Part shown: in pieces, positions 1 through 8,279 of the stretch
How positions within the stretch are numbered: position 1 is the first letter of the stretch
How the letters are laid out: each line of letters opens with the position of its first letter
From: Nostoc sp. C052
Lineage (GTDB): Bacteria > Cyanobacteriota > Cyanobacteriia > Cyanobacteriales > Nostocaceae
Assembly (NCBI RefSeq): GCF_013393905.1
Contig: NZ_CP040272.1
Location: 682,001-746,000 of the forward strand
Length of the DNA stretch: 64,000 bases
Direction: 5' to 3'
Notes under the pieces: model-generated
Databases searched by the model: none
What the model was told of the DNA's origin: nothing
Seen by the model: the letters and a program-made list of their open reading frames with translations, nothing else
Translations under genes and position numbers: made by a program

Positions 1-566
1 AGTTCTTCCCTCGGCATTTTCTCTTGCTGGAGATTATTAGTATCTGACTTAATTTGCAATCTGTTTTCATCTTCTGACATCTTCTCTGGCTGAAGTTTAT
101 TAGTTTGTGGTTGATGAATCTGTTGCACAACTTGATATGCTGTTTCATCTGCTTGTTGTTCATATTTATCCCCAGATGCCCCAATTGTCAGCTTTGCCTG
201 AATTGGTATTGCTTCATTAGGTCGCCTTAGTGAATAATTGGCAATGTTATGACCAAACTGCTGTGCCGTTTTCAATTTTGACAGCAATAATCCATTTATA
301 TTGGCTTGCAATCCATCTAATCGTTCCTGTCCTTGTGGGGTTATTGTGCCAAACTTTGCTTGTAGCTCTAGCTTTGTTGCTTCCATTTTTTGCCCAGCAA
401 AGGTTTCACTCTCTATGTCCTGTTGTGTCTTTGCTACAACTAACTTGTTTTGTGCTTGAATTCCAAAGGGTCTGGGTGCGAGCTGTGATGATGTCGCTGG
501 TGTTTGGGAACTTGAAAGGGTAGAATTTTGGAGTTTTTGGAGTTTTTGGGCCTTTTCTAATGGCAT
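1..566 (-). CDS. Partial protein with eCIS-effector-type N-terminal motif (runs off left edge)
   Basis: The reading frame opens at an ATG (566 to 564 on the minus strand) and stays open for 188 codons to the window edge, so the 3' part is missing. The visible part is Gln-, Lys- and Thr-rich. Near residue 125 it reads QAKLTIGASGDKYEQQADET, matching the 'kLtiGapgDkYEqEAD' segment I recall from large cyanobacterial proteins carrying DUF4157 and linked to extracellular contractile injection systems (eCIS). The C-terminal toxin or protease domain, if present, lies outside the window, so activity cannot be assigned. A degenerate repeat (LQPEKMSEDENRLQ / LQQEKMPREE) lies near the visible end. Confidence 0.7.
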   Translation of the reverse strand, partial: MPLEKAQKLQKLQNSTLSSSQTPATSSQLAPRPFGIQAQNKLVVAKTQQDIESETFAGQKMEATKLELQAKFGTITPQGQERLDGLQANINGLLLSKLKTAQQFGHNIANYSLRRPNEAIPIQAKLTIGASGDKYEQQADETAYQVVQQIHQPQTNKLQPEKMSEDENRLQIKSDTNNLQQEKMPREE

Positions 567-645
567 ATTGCACCTACATTTTATTTTTAGCAGATGGTAT
601 TTAATATCTGTACCTTGAAGTTAGTAATAATTCAAGATCAGGACT

Positions 646-801
646 CAATACTGCTCGGGTTTTGAATTTTCAACTCGGAATTTGATTTTGGGAAAAGGTT
701 AAAGAATAAAGGTTAAAGGTTTTTTCTTTCCCCTTTCCCCTTCCACTTTTCCCCAGAGGGGGCCCCACCTTCCCCTTTTCCCCAAAACCCGACAAGTATT
801 G
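646..801. mobile_element. MITE-like element, copy A (156 bp, 10-bp target duplication)
   Basis: The element starts CAATACTG and ends AAGTATTG, with imperfect inverted ends of about 20 bp. It is flanked by a perfect 10-bp direct repeat GATCAGGACT (636-645 and 802-811), the mark of a transposition event. The interior is pyrimidine-rich on this strand with a GGGGGCCCC centre. It has no coding capacity. Relatives are at 16607-16746 and, rearranged, around 56839-58200. Confidence 0.75.
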
Positions 802-844
802 GATCAGGACTTACGCAAAACATTAGAAATCTCCGAAAAAGACT

Positions 845-873
845 GTAGAGACGTAGCAGTGCTACGTCTCTAC
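845..873. repeat. 29-bp perfect palindrome, dispersed repeat copy 1
   Basis: A 14-bp stem around a single central base, starting GTAGAGACGTAGCA. The same palindrome plus the downstream AAGGGTTATGG occurs again at 48288-48316, so the repeat unit is longer than the palindrome. Confidence 0.8.
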
Positions 874-1109
874 AAGGGTTATGGGTGACGCATATTTAAT
901 TTCTGGAGATGTCTATTGATAAAAAGCTTAATTTATCGAACCGCGAAGAGAGAGCATCTCACTTTTGTAAAAACATACCTATCGTGGGTTTCAAATTCTT
1001 TAAGTCCGCGTAGGCAAACTACCTACGGGAAGCTGCAAAGCGTCTATGTTTGTGTAGCGGCGATTTCTAATTGCTTAATTTCTTCATAAATGCATGTGGT
1101 TTATACATA

Positions 1110-1148
1110 AAATAAAACCCTGTACAAAGTTTTACGTTATTGTACAGG
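1110..1148 (-). terminator. Rho-independent terminator of the flv3-flv1 unit
   Basis: Read on the minus strand, CCTGTACAA and TTGTACAGG form a perfect 9-bp stem with a 12-base loop, followed by GTTTTATTTT. It lies about 40 bases past the flv1 stop codon. Confidence 0.75.
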
Positions 1149-1187
1149 ACTGTCTATTATTCTATATATTTAAGACAAGCTCATTGT

Positions 1188-2900
1188 CTAATAATGAGTG
1201 CCAGTTTTACGATGGTTGATGGCAGTAACGGCATCAGGCTTGAGTAATTTACCTTCGTCTACAGTTGCATAGATGACCCAATGATCGCCACATTCTAGAC
1301 GTTGATTGACTGAGCATTCCAAATATGCTAAAGCGTCGGTGAGGACGGTACAGCCATTATCTGCAACTGCTGTACTAAAGTTGGCAAATCGATCTTCTCC
1401 AGGGGCGAAAGATTTACGGAAATGTTTCATGTAATCTTGATGATTGCCTTCAGGTAGAATATTTAAGGCAAACTTACCGCCTGGATACATCAAAGATTCG
1501 ATCGCTCGGTCTTTAGCGATCGCAACAGTTAGTCCAGGTGGGTTGAAGGTGGCTTGAGAAACCCAAGCGCCTAACATCCCCGTAGACACTTCTCCAAGTT
1601 TCGCTGTCACCACACAAACGGAACCAACAATCCGACCAACAGCTTGTTCCACTGGGGTAGCGGCTTGTTGCGGCACGCGTACCTTTTTAGCCTTTCTCAG
1701 TGCTTGGGCAAAGTCTGTACCTAGTTCTTCACAGAATTTGAGAGTGACATCATCAGGTTTAAACTTCACCTTCAAGGTGTCAAAGCCAAAGCGATATCCG
1801 GCATCCCGGAGTTTACCTTCGATTAAGTCAAATGCTTCGCCACTCCAGCCATAAGAACCAAAAACCCCGGCGAGTTTGCTATTGTCACCACTCGATAGCA
1901 CAATTCCTAAAGCGGTATGAATGGGAGTTGGTGCATGACCACCGATGGTAGGAGAACCGATGATAAAACCCTCTGATTGCGCTAGGTTGATGCGAATTTC
2001 ATCAGGGGTAGCAAATTCACAGTTGATTGATTTAACTGCAACTCCACCTTTAGTTAGTCCCAGAGCGATCGCATGTGCTAAAGTCGCCGTATTTCCGTAA
2101 GCTGAAGCGTAAAGTAGGGCAACGGAAATTTCGCGATCGTTGTGAGAACGGCTCCACTCTCCATAAGCTTTGGTAAGTTCAATTAAGCTGCTGCGTACTA
2201 AAGGCCCATGACCCACAGCATACATTCTCACCTGCAAATCTGAGATTTTCTCCAAAGCTGCTTGCACATGAGGAGTTTGGGGAGCCATCAGGCAGTTAAA
2301 GTAGTAACGCTGGTCTTCTTTGAGCGCTTCCCAGTTATCATCAAACACTTCATCACCACAGAGATGAGTTGCAAATAACTTATCTGTGTAGAGAATTTGG
2401 GTTTGCTGATCGTAGGTACAAAGTCCTTCCGGCCAGCGCGGACTAGGGGTGGGCAAGAATTTCAAAACATGACCCTTACCTAAATCCAGAGTTTCTTTCC
2501 CCCGCATCACCAAGACATTTAAATCTTGTTCTAAGAAAGCAGCACGCAAATTGTTCGCACCGGGAAGAGAACAAACAAAAGTTACCTGTGGTGCTAGTTC
2601 TAAAATTGCTTTGAGGGTTGCAACTCGATTAGGACTAAAATGACCCAGGATGATATAGTCCAAACGTTGCAAATCTAAAGTCTGCCGCAATGCCTCTAAA
2701 TAAATTTCGGTAAAGCTTTCTGGTGGTGGATCAATAATTGCGGTTTTATCAGCTTCAATTAAATAGCAATTGGAGGTTGTACCTCTTTCAAGTGCGTATT
2801 CAATTTCAAACCGCAGACGTGACCAACTACGTGCCCTGATAGCTTTAGTATTTGTAGCAATTGGTAAAACTTGTACGTCGCGTGGCTTGGAATTGGTCAT
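1188..2900 (-). CDS. flv1: Flavodiiron protein, Flv1 type (non-canonical iron-site residues)
   Basis: A 570-residue protein with the three-part cyanobacterial flavodiiron layout: beta-lactamase-like domain (about 1-260), flavodoxin-like FMN domain (about 270-420) and C-terminal flavin reductase domain (about 430-570). The canonical H-x-E-x-D-H iron motif is replaced by H87-F-S89-P-N91-R92. This is typical of the Flv1/Flv2 class, which pairs with a canonical Flv3/Flv4 to reduce O2 to water with photosynthetic electrons. I start at ATG 2900 (MTNSKPRD); the upstream in-frame extension only translates heptamer repeats. The Flv3 partner is directly upstream. An adjacent flv1/flv3 pair resembles the heterocyst-specific flv1B-flv3B of PCC 7120, but the A/B assignment is inference. 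Confidence 0.93.
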   Translation of the reverse strand: MTNSKPRDVQVLPIATNTKAIRARSWSRLRFEIEYALERGTTSNCYLIEADKTAIIDPPPESFTEIYLEALRQTLDLQRLDYIILGHFSPNRVATLKAILELAPQVTFVCSLPGANNLRAAFLEQDLNVLVMRGKETLDLGKGHVLKFLPTPSPRWPEGLCTYDQQTQILYTDKLFATHLCGDEVFDDNWEALKEDQRYYFNCLMAPQTPHVQAALEKISDLQVRMYAVGHGPLVRSSLIELTKAYGEWSRSHNDREISVALLYASAYGNTATLAHAIALGLTKGGVAVKSINCEFATPDEIRINLAQSEGFIIGSPTIGGHAPTPIHTALGIVLSSGDNSKLAGVFGSYGWSGEAFDLIEGKLRDAGYRFGFDTLKVKFKPDDVTLKFCEELGTDFAQALRKAKKVRVPQQAATPVEQAVGRIVGSVCVVTAKLGEVSTGMLGAWVSQATFNPPGLTVAIAKDRAIESLMYPGGKFALNILPEGNHQDYMKHFRKSFAPGEDRFANFSTAVADNGCTVLTDALAYLECSVNQRLECGDHWVIYATVDEGKLLKPDAVTAINHRKTGTHY

Positions 2901-2907
2901 AGCTGTT

Positions 2908-3055
2908 TGTGAATGGGGAATGGGGAATGGGAAATGGGGAATGGGGAATGGGGAATGGGGAATGGGAAATGGGGAATGGGCAAAGACTTGTACAAATTCT
3001 CCTCTGCCCATAAGCTCCCCCGCGTCTTTATTCCCTACTCCCCACTCCCTATTTC
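2908..3055. repeat. Heptamer tandem repeats (STRR) between flv3 and flv1
   Basis: About ten near-perfect GGGGAAT/GGGAAAT heptamers run from 2912 to about 2985, followed by a degenerate CCCTACTCCCCACTCCC stretch near 3036-3050. Such short tandemly repeated repetitive sequences are characteristic of heterocystous cyanobacteria. The array lies in the flv3-flv1 intercistronic spacer, just 5' of the flv1 start. Confidence 0.85.
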
Positions 3056-4774
3056 TTAGTAGTAATTACCTACTTTGCGATGGCGAACAGCGGTCAATCC
3101 ATCGTTTTTGGAGACACGACCTTCTTGGACGGTGCAGTATAAAATCCAGTGGTCGCTGCATTCCATACTGGTCTGTATTTCACATTCCATGTATGCCAAA
3201 GCATCTGTCAGAATCGGGGAACCGTTTTTCGCTGTTTGAGTTTTTACTCCTGCAAAACGGTCAGCGCCAGGATGCAGGCGTTTGAGGAAGTGTTTTTTGA
3301 GTTCTTGATAATTGCCTTCTTCCAAAACGTTGAGGACGAAGCGATCGCCTACTTGCATTAAGGAATCAATGGCGCGGTCTTTCGCAACGGCAATTGTAAA
3401 TCCTAATGGTTGCAAACTCGCTTGCGTTACCCAGGATGCCAACATTGCACTTGAGACGTTATCTTTTTTGGTGGTGACTATATATAGTCCGCTGCTAATG
3501 CGACCTAGCGCCTTTTCCATGTTGACATCAAGGGACTTAATTTGCTTGATGTTGCGATCGCGCACTAGCAATTGTCCGATGTCTTTACCCGCTTCTTCAC
3601 ACAACTGGAATGTTGATGCTGTGGGAGCCTCTTTAATCCGAATGGGTGGGAAAGCTTCTTTGATGCCAGAGTCAAGAAATTGTTTGCGGAGTGTATCAAT
3701 GGGTTCGTCATCCCCACCGTAACATTCAAACAGCCCAAGAAATTGCTTGTTCTTGGCGACAGCTAGCACCGAACTGATACTAGCTTGGGCGGCGGCGGCG
3801 GTAGTCGAGGGCATACCGATAATTATCCCAGCTGCTCTCCCGGCTAGTTCTTGAATTTCTTGGCTGCCAGCAGTACTCAAATCCAGTACTTCTACGCCAA
3901 CGCCAGTTTTCAGGATACCTTCGGCAATTGCGTGACCAAGGCGTTCGCCATATCCATATTCTGAGACAAAAAACAAGCCGACAGTGGTTTCTGCTTTAGC
4001 TTGTTTTTGGCTCCAATTTTCGTAGCACCCAGTTAGAACATCTAGATGGTGGTATAATAAAGGCCCGTGACCATTGGCAATAATATTAATCTTCCCTAGT
4101 TCGTTCATTCGCTTCATGGCATTCACCAAAGAACGAGCGTTAGGGCCCATCAAACAGTCGTAGTAAAATCTAAAGTCAGCTTCGATCGCTTCTAAATCTT
4201 CGTCAAAGGTGCGATCGTCACAAAAGTGCATCCCAAAAGCATCACAGGTGTAGAGAATTTGGGTTTTGCGGTCAAAGCTAAAGATTGTATCTGGCCAGTG
4301 TAGGTTAGGCGCACTCACGAATTCGATTTCGTGTCCTTTACCAATATCGATGCGATCGCCAGTTTTGACAACCCGCTTAGAAAAAGGATCGTGTACTAAG
4401 CCTTCTAAAAACTGAAGTGCAACTTTTGAGGCTAAAACGGTAGCTCTAGGAGCTAACTGGAGAACATCTTCTACTAAGCCGCTATGGTCTGGCTCTGTGT
4501 GACTGACAATTATATAATCAATTGTCTTGGGGTTAACAAGACCTTTGAGAGTCTCTAAATACAGATTGCGAAACTTCTGATGAGAAGTATCAATCAAAAC
4601 TGTTTGTTCGCCCCTAATTAGATATGAATTATAGGTTGTGCCGTTTTGCAGTCCGAATTCGATATCGAAGCGATCGCGATCCCAATCAAGAGAGCGAATC
4701 GCCGTTGTATTAGGGGCAATTTCGACAGTTTGTATAGTTAGCCGATGTTGAACGTTCTCTGCGATCGCTACCAT
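3056..4774 (-). CDS. flv3: Flavodiiron protein, Flv3 type (canonical diiron site)
   Basis: A 572-residue protein with beta-lactamase-like, flavodoxin-like and flavin-reductase domains. The full diiron ligand set is visible: H92, E94, D96 and H97 in HTEPDHSG, H159 in NLHWPD, D178 in TCDAF and H236 in NGHGP. It is therefore expected to bind the Fe-Fe centre and reduce O2 without making superoxide, probably with the Flv1-type protein encoded downstream. In heterocystous relatives a closely linked flv3B-flv1B pair helps keep heterocysts micro-oxic; whether this is that paralogue is inferred from the adjacency only. Start ATG 4774 gives MVAIAENVQ. The spacer to flv1 carries heptamer repeats. Confidence 0.95.
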   Translation of the reverse strand: MVAIAENVQHRLTIQTVEIAPNTTAIRSLDWDRDRFDIEFGLQNGTTYNSYLIRGEQTVLIDTSHQKFRNLYLETLKGLVNPKTIDYIIVSHTEPDHSGLVEDVLQLAPRATVLASKVALQFLEGLVHDPFSKRVVKTGDRIDIGKGHEIEFVSAPNLHWPDTIFSFDRKTQILYTCDAFGMHFCDDRTFDEDLEAIEADFRFYYDCLMGPNARSLVNAMKRMNELGKINIIANGHGPLLYHHLDVLTGCYENWSQKQAKAETTVGLFFVSEYGYGERLGHAIAEGILKTGVGVEVLDLSTAGSQEIQELAGRAAGIIIGMPSTTAAAAQASISSVLAVAKNKQFLGLFECYGGDDEPIDTLRKQFLDSGIKEAFPPIRIKEAPTASTFQLCEEAGKDIGQLLVRDRNIKQIKSLDVNMEKALGRISSGLYIVTTKKDNVSSAMLASWVTQASLQPLGFTIAVAKDRAIDSLMQVGDRFVLNVLEEGNYQELKKHFLKRLHPGADRFAGVKTQTAKNGSPILTDALAYMECEIQTSMECSDHWILYCTVQEGRVSKNDGLTAVRHRKVGNYY

Positions 4775-5101
4775 TATTCGTCTCCGAGCGCAAATTAACA
4801 GGTTTTTCTTCTGCCCCCATTGTCTCTATTATTTAATGTTGAAGTTGTAATGAATATCAGTTTTTGCAAATTTTAACTTGTATCAATTATTGCTGTTTTT
4901 TAGCAATAATTATGAATCTTCAAAATCTACTAAATATTAATTAAATCTATCAACTTCACTGAGTATTTAATTTTGCTGATTTATCTCGTCTCATCCTAAT
5001 TCAAAAATATCATACCAATTATGTTTTGTGACTACAAAGGCATAGTTTAAACAATATTTTATTGCTATTTGATTTACCAACCCTAAATCAATACGGTTCG
5101 G

Positions 5102-5160
5102 TTAAGGCAAGAGATGCGATTTATCACTCGCATCTTTGTGTCTGAACTGTATTGCCTTAA
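5102..5160. repeat. Nested inverted repeat
   Basis: TTAAGGCAA (5102-5110) pairs with TTGCCTTAA (5152-5160). Inside it AGATGCGA (5112-5119) pairs with TCGCATCT (5128-5135). There is no T-tract, so it is not an obvious terminator; it may be a small mobile or structural element. Confidence 0.5.
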
Positions 5161-5543
5161 AAATAATTAAGAAAGGTAGGAAAGGTAGGAAAAGTGGGTA
5201 AACCTTTTTTAGGCTTTTAATAAGCATCACATAAGCTGTTAACACTAGTTAATCCAATGAGTGTTGAATATGTTGTTGTCTTAATCAAAAATCTGGTGAC
5301 GTAAAATATAAACTTTGTGTAAAGTAGAGAAAATAAATATTTTTTTGGAGATAACCAAAGCAAATTTATACAGACTAGTTGCACAAAAAGAAACGAGGAC
5401 TGTATATCTTTTTCTACTCATCCAAAGAAAAACTAGTGTCAAAATCATTTTTAAAGTTTCGATAAACCTCCGTAACCATACGAATAATCTCAGAAATTTA
5501 ATGATACAGTCCTTTATTATCGACTTTAAACATTAATCAGGGC

Positions 5544-5638
5544 TAACACCAACAAATTATTCTTGTCGTAGCTTGAAGCTGTAGCTTATAGCTACGACAA
5601 GAATAGGTTTGCCTGTATTAGATAGGTTAATGGTGTTA
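5544..5638. repeat. Cruciform-type inverted repeat, MITE candidate
   Basis: The outer ends TAACACCA (5544-5551) and TGGTGTTA (5631-5638) are inverted. Within them a perfect 15-bp inverted repeat joins 5559-5573 and 5590-5604 (ATTCTTGTCGTAGCT and its complement). No clear target duplication is visible. Confidence 0.5.
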
Positions 5639-5852
5639 TCTGTGATATACCTAACTTTTTAGAAAAATCCATTTTTGATGATAAATTGCAAACCTTGATA
5701 GCGTTCTCAAGGAAATACTTCTCGCGTAGTAGCAGGCAAAATGCCAATTTCCTTAAAAACTTGTAGTCAAGCTTTTAAGGTGTGCTAATCAATACTTCAT
5801 AACTTAAGTGTCAAGTGTGAATAGACATAAAAAATGTAAAAGGTTATTGTTT

Positions 5853-6308
5853 ATGGGATGCCGATTAAAAGTGTTTCTAACTGAAGAAGAAAAGTTGACT
5901 TTAGAAGAGTTGAGAAAAGCCAAAGATGTTCCTCAACGTACTAAAGATCGCGCTCAAGTTTTACTGCTGAATACTCGCGGCTTAAAAAATGAGCAAATTG
6001 CAAAAGGTTTGAACTGGGCGATTTCAACAGTGCGTCAAACCCTTCATCGTTGGGAAAAGATGGGTTTAGCAGGTTTATGGGATGCTCCTGGTCGAGGGGG
6101 AAAACCCCGATATACAGAATCAGATTTAGTTTATCTCGAAAATTGTTTGGCTCAAGAGTCAGAGACTTATAACTCTAAACAATTAGCGAAAAAACTGGCG
6201 TCTGAGCGTCAAGTAAACTTGAGTGCAGATCGCTTACGACGGGTATTGAAAAAAAGGGGCAGGAGGTTTGGAAGCACACGTACACAAACCCAGGAACAGC
6301 ATAATTAG
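5853..6308 (+). pseudogene. IS630-family transposase, 5' remnant
   Basis: The frame starting MGCRLKVFLTEEEK encodes the N-terminal helix-turn-helix half of an IS630-type transposase (RTKDRAQVLLL, NEQIAKGLNWAISTVRQTLHRW, GRGGKPRYTESD). After about 140 residues the usual 'KRTRTSHK' linker is corrupted near 6270-6290, and the frame ends with no catalytic DDE half. The remnant stops where the ABC ATPase gene ends on the other strand (overlap 6305-6308), so the element was cut off at that point. A GTG 45 bases upstream is an alternative start with no effect on the interpretation. Confidence 0.8.
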
Positions 6309-6973
6309 CTGATTAAACCATCTTGGACTCGAATTACTCGTTTCGTTTGAGCAGCGATCGCCAGATCGTGGGTGACAATGACGATCGTCATGCCTTGTTG
6401 GTTGAGTTCGGTAAATAAATTCATTACCTCTTGAGATGTTTGAGTGTCTAAAGCCCCCGTTGGTTCATCAGCTAACATCAGTGCTGGTCGGTTAACAATA
6501 GCACGAGCGATCGCTACTCGCTGTTGTTGTCCTCCAGAAAGTTGGCTGGGAAAATTGTACAAGCGATCGCCTAATCCCACCCTTGTCAGTGCTTGAATTG
6601 CTTGCTGGCGGCGTTTTTGCTTAGGGATATTGGCGTAAACCATCGGCAGCATAACATTTTCAAGCGCAGTAGCACCTGGCAACAGATTGAATTGCTGAAA
6701 TACAAAGCCAATGCGCTGATTGCGGATATGCGCCAGTTCGTCATTGCCGAAACTAGTCAAGTTTCTACCTTCTAAAACGTAGTGTCCGGCCGTTGGACAA
6801 TCTAGGCAGCCAATCAGGTTCATCAGTGTAGACTTTCCTGAGCCAGATGTGCCCATAATGGCAACATATTCTCCTTGCTCAATTGTTAAATCAATCTGCT
6901 TCAACACGGGTACTGTCACTTCACCCAAGCGATAAGTTTTGCTAATCGCCTGCATCCAAATCATAGTTGTCAT
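6305..6973 (-). CDS. ABC transporter ATPase, MacB/DevA/LolD type
   Basis: A 222-residue stand-alone nucleotide-binding protein with Walker A GTSGSGKST (41-49), the LSGGQQQR signature near residue 142 and Walker B LMLADEPTGALD. This subfamily drives mechanotransmission-type exporters (MacAB, DevBCA, LolCDE) rather than importers. The start at 6973 lies one base past the stop codon of the permease gene (TGA-G-ATG), which indicates translational coupling; a start eight codons earlier would overlap the permease. It is the last gene of a seven-gene same-strand run. Its stop overlaps an IS630 remnant on the other strand. Confidence 0.9.
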   Translation of the reverse strand: MTTMIWMQAISKTYRLGEVTVPVLKQIDLTIEQGEYVAIMGTSGSGKSTLMNLIGCLDCPTAGHYVLEGRNLTSFGNDELAHIRNQRIGFVFQQFNLLPGATALENVMLPMVYANIPKQKRRQQAIQALTRVGLGDRLYNFPSQLSGGQQQRVAIARAIVNRPALMLADEPTGALDTQTSQEVMNLFTELNQQGMTIVIVTHDLAIAAQTKRVIRVQDGLIS

Positions 6974-6974
6974 C

Positions 6975-8264
6975 TCAATCACTCCGTAAGGCGGCAATTG
7001 GGTCTAACTGAGCCGCATTCCGAGCCGGAATCACCCCGGCTAATAACCCGACAATGAACGATAATCCAAATCCACAGACAACTGACCACATAGAGACGAT
7101 AAAGGGAAAATGGAAAATCATCGCAGCGCTAAAGGCAATGCCAATGCCAATTCCCATCCCAATACCGCCTCCAGCAGTAGAAATCACAACGGATTCGGCT
7201 AAAAACTGATTTAAAATAGCGGAATTAGTTGCACCAACGGCTTTGCGAATCCCAATCTCTCGTGTTCGCTCAACCACCGAAACCAGCATAATATTAGCGA
7301 TGCCAATGCCTCCCACTAACAGAGAAATACTAGCGATCGCTACTACCATCATCGTAAACAAGCCCACCACAGTCGTGAAGGTATTAACAACATCTGTCTG
7401 ATTTCTAATGCTGAAATCATCAGATTGAGATGAATTGAGGTTATGACGTAGGCGCAGAAGATTCACAACCTGAAATTGAGCCGTTGCTGACTGCTCTTGA
7501 TTGGCTAGTTTTACATAAATGCCATTGATCGCAAAACCTTTTAAAGCATTATTCCCCACGATGCGACTTGACATATTAGTTAGGGGAATGAAAACTTGAT
7601 CGTCCCGATCCATCGGGCCTTCTGAACCTTTCTTCTCAAATACGCCAATAACTTCGTAAATATTACTTTGAATCCGAATCTGTTCGCCGACAGGATTTTT
7701 CCCAGTGCCAAATAGTTCATCCCGAACTGTCTGCCCCAGTACAACTACTGATTTAGCGTTGTCCATTTCTTCTTGAGTAAAAAACCTACCTTGGGTAAGG
7801 GAAGTATTTCTGGCTTCGGGATAGTTCAAATCGGTTCCGACAATATTAGTAGAATTATTTAACTTCTCATAAACCACCTGCCCCGGACGCTGGAGGTAGG
7901 CAGAAACCACTTGAGCCGCAGGAGCCTCCTCCTGGATAGCTTTGGCATCCTCCCAAGTAAGAGTTGAACTAGAACCCATCCCTTGACTGATCCCACCAGA
8001 ACGGGCGGCTCCTGCAAAAACCTGCAAAACATCAGTTCCTAAAGATTGAATTTGCTGTTCTGTCGCTTTTTGTACACCCTGTCCAACGGAAGTAATTGCA
8101 ATTACAGAAGTAATGCCAATAATTACACCCAACATCGTCAAACCAGTACGGAGTTTATTGCGCCATAATGCCTCCATTGCCATTGATAAGATTTCGATTA
8201 CTGATACAGTATGGGCACGACGAGAAGTCGCTATTCTGCGAGGTAAGCGAAAGGAAATAGCCAT
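6975..8264 (-). CDS. MacB/DevC-like ABC permease
   Basis: A 429-residue inner-membrane permease. One transmembrane helix lies near residues 37-58, followed by a large extracytoplasmic MacB_PCD-type domain (about 60-290) and three C-terminal helices with the FtsX-type signature (VVERTREIGIRKAVGAT; NIMLVSV). This architecture fits a tripartite exporter that transmits ATP hydrolysis to a periplasmic adaptor and an outer-membrane TolC-like duct. It is sandwiched between its adaptor (15 bp upstream) and its ATPase. Substrate is unknown; the neighbouring polyketide synthase and desaturase genes suggest a lipid-like compound (inference). Confidence 0.9.
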   Translation of the reverse strand: MAISFRLPRRIATSRRAHTVSVIEILSMAMEALWRNKLRTGLTMLGVIIGITSVIAITSVGQGVQKATEQQIQSLGTDVLQVFAGAARSGGISQGMGSSSTLTWEDAKAIQEEAPAAQVVSAYLQRPGQVVYEKLNNSTNIVGTDLNYPEARNTSLTQGRFFTQEEMDNAKSVVVLGQTVRDELFGTGKNPVGEQIRIQSNIYEVIGVFEKKGSEGPMDRDDQVFIPLTNMSSRIVGNNALKGFAINGIYVKLANQEQSATAQFQVVNLLRLRHNLNSSQSDDFSIRNQTDVVNTFTTVVGLFTMMVVAIASISLLVGGIGIANIMLVSVVERTREIGIRKAVGATNSAILNQFLAESVVISTAGGGIGMGIGIGIAFSAAMIFHFPFIVSMWSVVCGFGLSFIVGLLAGVIPARNAAQLDPIAALRSD

Positions 8265-8279
8265 TTTTTGTACCTTGAA

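Larger units (their letters stand above)
567..1109. other. Intergenic region with two dispersed repeats
   Basis: No credible gene is seen. The stretch holds a MITE-like element (646-801) and a palindrome (845-873). Around 1010-1045 lies a degenerate copy of a 'gcgtaggc...' repeat type that also occurs at 25009-25039. The rest is AT-rich. Confidence 0.6.
4775..5852. other. Long intergenic region upstream of flv3
   Basis: About 1 kb, AT-rich, without a convincing gene. A 73-codon open frame at 5315-5536 has low-complexity, unrecognisable translation. It should contain the flv3 promoter on the minus strand, which I could not pinpoint. Two strong inverted-repeat structures are listed separately (5102-5160, 5544-5638). 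Confidence 0.5.

Noticed and set aside
230..523. Plus-strand open frame of 97 codons at the left edge
   Set aside because: It is antisense to the better-supported minus-strand gene with the KLTIGASGDKYE motif, and its translation is Leu/Val-rich without family features.
1188..2900. Flv1 as a decayed enzyme because iron ligands are missing
   Set aside because: Loss of these ligands is normal for the Flv1/Flv2 class and the rest of the protein is intact.
2901..3011. N-terminal extension of Flv1 with SPFPIPH repeats
   Set aside because: It only translates GGGGAAT heptamers; the conserved flavodiiron start is at ATG 2900.
2908..3055. Possible CRISPR array
   Set aside because: The units are 7-bp tandem repeats without spacers, i.e. 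STRR repeats typical of heterocystous cyanobacteria.
5315..5536. 73-codon open frame upstream of the IS630 remnant
   Set aside because: AT-rich, no ribosome-binding site of note and no recognisable sequence.
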